This document shows, in pieces, positions 62,201 to 64,000 of a DNA stretch of 64,000 nucleotides. The notes under the pieces were generated by a model. That model ran no database searches. It had not been told where the DNA came from and was given only the letters and a program-made list of their open reading frames with translations. The DNA comes from Centropus unirufus (Eukaryota > Chordata > Aves > Cuculiformes > Centropidae), in the NCBI GenBank assembly GCA_013397695.1, contig VYZI01000109.1, forward strand, positions 1,555,570 through 1,619,569, given 5' to 3'. The position numbers and the translations under genes are program-made. Numbering within the stretch: the first letter of the stretch is position 1; each line of letters opens with the position of its first letter.

Positions 62201-64000
62201 GCTGTGGGTGTACATGCACACAAACACAGTTTGTGCGGAGGCATTACCCACTTATTAGCATTGCATTTTTAACAGCATGCCCTCTTTCATCTGTTGTCTG
62301 TTCTCCCAGCTATTTCCCACAGACTCAGTCCCAGGATTTCAAACCTCTGAAAATATTTTTTTTGACAAATGCTGTTATTTTACTCCAGATCCAGCTCCTT
62401 TTCTGTTCCTAACCTTTTCTGTAAATGTCCAGTGTCTCCTGATTCAAGACAAGCCTTCACACTTCTAAAAGAATCTTCCTGTAAAGTTTCAATTTCCCAC
62501 TATTTAGCAGTGGCAGAATCAGAATATGCATCCCATTTGATAGCGATTCCAAAGCACTTTCTGCTCCAAAAACTTGGAGATATCAGACTTCCTACTATCT
62601 AAGATCACATCTTGAGACATTCTGAAATGCAGTGGCACTTCTAAATAGTTGTCTTTAGAAGCAGGAGGAAAGTTATACCAGGTCAGCAACCTTTCACAAA
62701 CTCTCTGTAACCCTGCTAAAACAAAAAAAGCAGAGCTGTCTGGATTTGAAGGTGGAGCGAAGAGGCAAGGTCTGCAAAATCTGGGGGCTACACAGCACAT
62801 TCTGATGGCTCTTCTAGGAAGGACCTCTGCTCTGATCCTTGGATTTTTGGCCTAGTAGAACAATTGACTGTAAAAGGAGATTTTCTCATTTGAGTTAATC
62901 CTTATAAAGCAGTCTTTTATTTTGCCATAAATATAAATGCATATGAAAAAATCACATCTCCTCACTTAATGGAGGAGATTTTTAGCCATCATCTGCTAGC
63001 AGCTACCCTATATGACATTTTGTTACGTTTGTTAATTTTGGGTTCATCTAAAGAGAAAGGAAAGGATTTTAAGGCTCTGAGAAGGACAGAAGCCATATAT
63101 ACTCCAGAGGAGAACAGCTGTCAGGCAGGAGAAAAAAAGGAATAATATTTTGATTTTGTTGTGAGGCACTTCCTTCTATAAATAAGAGTGTTACATGGGT
63201 ATAAATCAGAAGTTCCATCATTCTGATGAGATCTCAGGAGGCTTGAATTCTCTGCTCACAATAAATTAATATCAATTAACTCAGATGACTTCTAGATAGG
63301 TTACATGTTCATCATTCAGAGGTAGGCTGACAGCTGAAAATTTATATTCTCTCAGAAATTAAGGTAATTGGTGGATGAACTGCTGTTAAAATCCTAGCTG
63401 AAGTCCAGTTTGAACACCAGAGGGTCTAACATCGCTCACTTATTTCCATCTGCAAGCATCAATATCAGCCATGTTCTCACCAATATTTATTTCCTTTTCA
63501 ATTCCATGTTTCATTTTTCAATTAAAGACAATGTTGGGATAATGGGAGGTTATTATAGGAATTTGCAGGAATTTAAAATGGTAGGAATTTTAAAACTTTG
63601 AAAAATATTGGTGATTTGTAACTTTTTATTCTTTCCAAATCTTGGCTATGCTTTTGGGAATTTAGGGATCTTTTAAGAGTTATTTCAGAAAACGAAATAA
63701 AAATTCTTGTGTGCCTTTTTTTATTCCCTGAGCTCTTTCACAATGAACTGTGTTTCATGAAAAAAATTGTAAGGGTCTAAACCCAAGCACCAGACAACAA
63801 GCATTTCTCTGCACAGGAAGGGGGATTGCGGGGATTCGGTTTACAGACACGTTCTGTTCCACAGGGGAAACTGAAGCAGTGAACAGGGGCAATCACCCTT
63901 CCTTTATTCACATGAGGAAAAAAAAAAAGAAAGAAATATATATTTCAAAAAAAAGGAAAAATTGAAGAAAATAAGGAAACTCAGGGAAATGGTACTTAAG
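53229..64000. other. Long unannotated stretch to the window end
   Basis: No gene or clear mobile element is seen. Local features are C7 followed by A8 at about 55199-55214, a short TA run at 57805-57815 within a purine/pyrimidine alternating patch, and A-rich simple sequence at 63918-63960. Open frames of 90 codons (60597-60869, plus) and 109 codons (61706-62035, minus) have no recognisable domain. A moderately GC-rich piece with several CpG at 63800-63890 could be an LTR remnant, but I could not place it. Confidence 0.45.

Noticed and set aside
1..64000. tRNA, rRNA, CRISPR array, operon or phage features
   Set aside because: No cloverleaf with GGTTCRA-type loop, no regular spaced direct repeats, and no dense coding with ribosome binding sites were seen. 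The repeat content is avian.

Overview
This window looks like ordinary non-coding DNA from a bird. It is AT-rich and contains long stretches without any convincing exon. Its interspersed repeats are mostly CR1 retrotransposon fragments, the dominant avian LINE, several ending in the typical short terminal repeat (ATTCTATG-like). One solo LTR, at about 4978-5579, resembles an ERVL-type LTR that I associate with songbirds and other Neoaves. An assembly gap of 141 N at 47155-47295 interrupts a TTTC microsatellite, as expected of a draft vertebrate assembly. Nothing here looks bacterial, phage or plasmid-borne, and no complete protein-coding gene, tRNA, rRNA or CRISPR array is supported.

Layout: 1-2512 unannotated; 2513-2968 CR1 tail (minus); 4978-5579 solo LTR (probably minus); 11985-12130 MIR-like ancient SINE (plus); 20563-20851 a possible exon or decayed exon (minus); 23537-23710 short CR1 tail (plus); 28737-30515 a 1.8 kb CR1 with reverse transcriptase remnants (minus); 32550-33668 an internally deleted CR1 (plus); 36800-37145 a very old, diverged CR1/L3-like fragment (minus); 47023-47295 microsatellite plus gap; 47601-48031 CR1 tail (minus). 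The spaces between are single-copy sequence. Most of the short open reading frames fit chance, because dozens of that size are expected in 64 kb of both strands.

The single-copy parts hold a few non-random signals. At 50431-50455 a C-rich tract gives a good G-quadruplex motif on the minus strand. It lies directly beside an AT-rich block (50460-51260) that reads like a conserved non-coding element. A pair of POU octamers lies 49 bp apart at 42754-42810, and a perfect 16-bp homeodomain-type palindrome lies at 32236-32251. The best coding-like signal is the minus-strand segment 20563-20851, which has good splice-site-like ends and two abutting open frames that a 2-bp CT slippage would join. These are inferences to be tested. 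I do not see an unambiguous new biological system here.
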